The position numbers were made by a program, and so were the translations under genes. A stretch of 64,000 nt of DNA, taken from Pyrrhosoma nymphula. Its lineage: Eukaryota; Arthropoda; Insecta; Odonata; Coenagrionidae. Of the stretch, positions 61,640 to 64,000 are shown one piece after another. Below the pieces are notes generated by a model that was given only the letters and a program-made list of their open reading frames with translations, made no database searches and was not told the DNA's origin. The stretch covers positions 21,202,192 to 21,266,191 of the forward strand of contig OY754338.1 in NCBI GenBank assembly GCA_963573305.1, read 5' to 3'. Position 1 is the stretch's first letter. Every line of letters starts with the position of its first letter.

Positions 61640-61842
61640 CCTAATTTTCTCTCTACTACTCTCTCCATCCCATGAACACTTCATTTCCATGTTTGTTACT
61701 CGATATTACTGTTGAATATTGTTTTGCTCATTGTTGTTTATGTTTTTTTTGCTATTTATTGGATGTTTTCGTTGCTCATTATGTGTCCTTTGTAATTGGC
61801 CCTGTGCTGTTTTTGGACTTCATTAAATAAATAAATAATTGT
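61640..61842 (+). repeat. Possible LINE 3' end with (AAAT)n tail
   Basis: TTGGCCCTGTGCTG, then TTTTTGGACTTCATT and AAATAAATAAATAA (tail 61823-61839) resemble the 3' UTR and short tandem tail of insect LINEs. No protein part or TSD was found. Confidence 0.4.
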
Positions 61843-64000
61843 AAGTACATATGATCTCTGTGCTCAGGCTATTAAAACCGTAAAAAGTAATATCAAATAA
61901 CAATAGACAAAGCCTAAATTCAACACACTGCATTCAATATTATACGCGTGAGTTGATCCTAGCCTAGAAGAAAGTGTCAAAAATTTCTATTAAGATTACC
62001 ACAACGATATCCACACCCTCGAGGTGGCTTGCAGGAAATTATGTTTTTATATATTTGAATGTGCGCAGAGTGTTGAGAGAATAGCAAGAGATAAAGAATT
62101 TCCTATCTTCATATCAATACAACCGGGAGAAAAAAAGTGAAATGGTTTCTCAGCCCTCATAATAAATGCTTAGTTTCTCAAAGTTTCTAAGATTAATGTA
62201 CCTCTGACAAACACTTGAACAGAGACACAATGATTTTTTTTTTCGAAAAATCGATTGGCATGATATCCCCTTCCTTTCCAATAACGAACAAGCTGAAAAT
62301 GATAAAGATCTGAGTGCGTGCACACGTTGTCGTAACGCAGAGGTTCGTTTTTTCTTTATCATAGCATAATTATCGTATTCAGTGTTTTTCATATAGGCCT
62401 TCCTAATGTAAATTATTCTAGTTTTCAGAGTCTTGAATGAATACTCCTGCGCAATTGGAAACTTTAGCTATGACTTTTTTGTAATGTTTTTCTCTATCAT
62501 AAAAGTATGCAGAATATGAAGTAAGACCTGCAAGCTCATAATGACCTTCTATAAAATAATATCCTCCAGTAAAATATTACTATACCTAAAACTATAAAAC
62601 AATATTATGAACGAATATTTCTTTCCAAGATTGGACATAATTTACTCAACGAGTTTAAATGGAATTGACCAAGCGAGAATCACATAAGAAAGGATAGTTA
62701 CTGTGCTGGAAACTAGTTTCTCCCACATGCTTGCTAAGAATAAAAAATCATAGCGATAAAAAATAAAAATAATAATTGCGCACGGAACATCGATTTGCTA
62801 AGTGTCTCAAATAATACATGACCAAGGAATTGCCTTATTATTCTGCATGGAATAACTCAAGTGGATTCAATATGATTTCCTATCCTGTAAAGCTTATCGC
62901 TGTAGTGAGAATGCAATGGCTAAAGCGTTTTTGAAACATGTATATCATTATATGATTGTTTGGGGCGCGACTATGCTGGTTTTGAAAACTATTCTCGGCC
63001 AATAATAATCAGCTCTTCATGATATTATAATGATGGATGATTACACAGCAGTACCATTAAAGCTAAAATTAAAATCTTTTTACGCTGCATTAATGTAGAA
63101 TTGGTAAAATTACGTGCATAGGGAATGTTATGTTCTTCCAAGAGAATATTTAATATTTTTTCACAAAATTGCGTAGCTTCATGGAACGCAAACACTTTAG
63201 TTCTTCTTTGAGCCAGTAATCGAATAAGCAATAGTTTTAGCAGTTGTATCCGTTTTAAAGCGCTGAATTTTGAATTCAACCCTCTTATCTAGGATTCTGC
63301 GTTATGCGTGATCTGAGAATCGGATTATCTTGGGCGATATGACTCCAGAACTAATAACGGAGAATGGAGTAGGTTTGGTGAATAGAGTGCTGGCTGTACA
63401 TCCCGAGGGGCCGTATTCGTATTTCGGCGGTGACGGTGAGACAGTGTCGTAATTCTGATCCCAATTTGAGTACTAAGTGGAGAGAACGTAAAGTGAAGTA
63501 CCACGGCCGTCGGGTGAAAAATTTGACAGTGGAATCCTTCGTGCCATTCGTTAAGATTAGGCAAATGCCAACACTTGGGTTTTACCTCCACCCTTTCTGC
63601 GTTTCCCAAGTAATTCATTCCTTAAAAATCCACCGGTTCTCGACGATGCACATGGCCCCAGTGTGTCAGTGATGCCTTAATCTAAACAACCAACCAACCA
63701 GCTAAAAACTGTGAGTTTAACATTACAAGTATAAATTTTCTAAATTTAATTCAAAGCAGTTAAACTTTAGCGCAGTTCACTCGCTTAGGAGACACGCGAA
63801 TATGTGAGATTTATCATTTTTTAAATGACACACCTGAAAAGTAATTTTGAAACTGTATGTACAATAGGAGATGGAGTGATATTTCACCTGAAGTTGCAAC
63901 ATTTAAAAGGATAATCAAAACAAAATCCTCGAGCTAAAGTCAGTAAAGCATTAAATGTGGCGACCATGGGTTCATATGGGTTTCATAACTTGCCTAGAGA
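61843..64000. other. No gene supported
   Basis: AT-rich. It contains a short LINE-tail-like fragment at 62015-62045 (minus strand: CTGCAAGCCACCTCGAGGGT). The frames near 63025-63672 have no motif. Confidence 0.5.

Overview
The window looks like ordinary non-coding DNA from a eukaryote, most likely an arthropod and probably an insect. This is an inference from AT-rich sequence, the absence of compact genes, and the transposable elements present: a Penelope-like retroelement with reverse transcriptase and GIY-YIG, jerky/Tigger-like DDE transposase relics, a tRNA-derived SINE and LINE tails. I found no intact host gene. Almost everything that can be identified is a mobile element or its remains.

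Layout. At 6967-8974 a decayed Penelope-like element lies on the minus strand. Exact 14-bp target-site duplications (TSDs) bound it, and a 175-bp inverted copy of its 3' end sits at its 5' end. At 15420-15737 there is a LINE C-terminal relic, followed by tRNA-like fragments. At 16611-17962 there is a pogo/Tigger-like DDE transposase pseudogene, split by a 249-bp palindromic insertion with its own TSD. A tRNA-derived SINE head ends at 21607 (minus strand). At 27195-27540 there is an old, roughly 70-bp tandem repeat. At 32487-36157 a 3.7-kb DNA transposon has terminal and subterminal inverted repeats and a broken DDE transposase; a solo end of the same family lies near 23.5 kb. A 613-bp TTAA-flanked MITE occupies 38481-39093, with relatives at 44.6 kb and 56.1 kb. 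Another MITE, of 420 bp, lies at 53740-54159. Several copies of a LINE-tail-like repeat cluster at 56-62 kb.

The main discovery candidate is a set of short palindromic elements: 2595-2909, 17111-17359 and 41235-41484, with more distant forms at 55027-55272 and 39222-39366. Four of the five have TSDs of 10-14 bp. The first three carry a CTGANGA - stem II - GAAA block like the catalytic core of a hammerhead ribozyme. They also end in the same 56-bp block, which aligns without gaps and finishes AARTCYTAYA just before the TSD. The Penelope-like element has the same architecture (inverted terminal arm, hammerhead-like core, 14-bp TSD), so the small elements look like non-autonomous relatives that this type of machinery could mobilise.

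The remaining stretches are AT-rich and show no gene I can support. A few GC-rich or homopolymer patches are noted.
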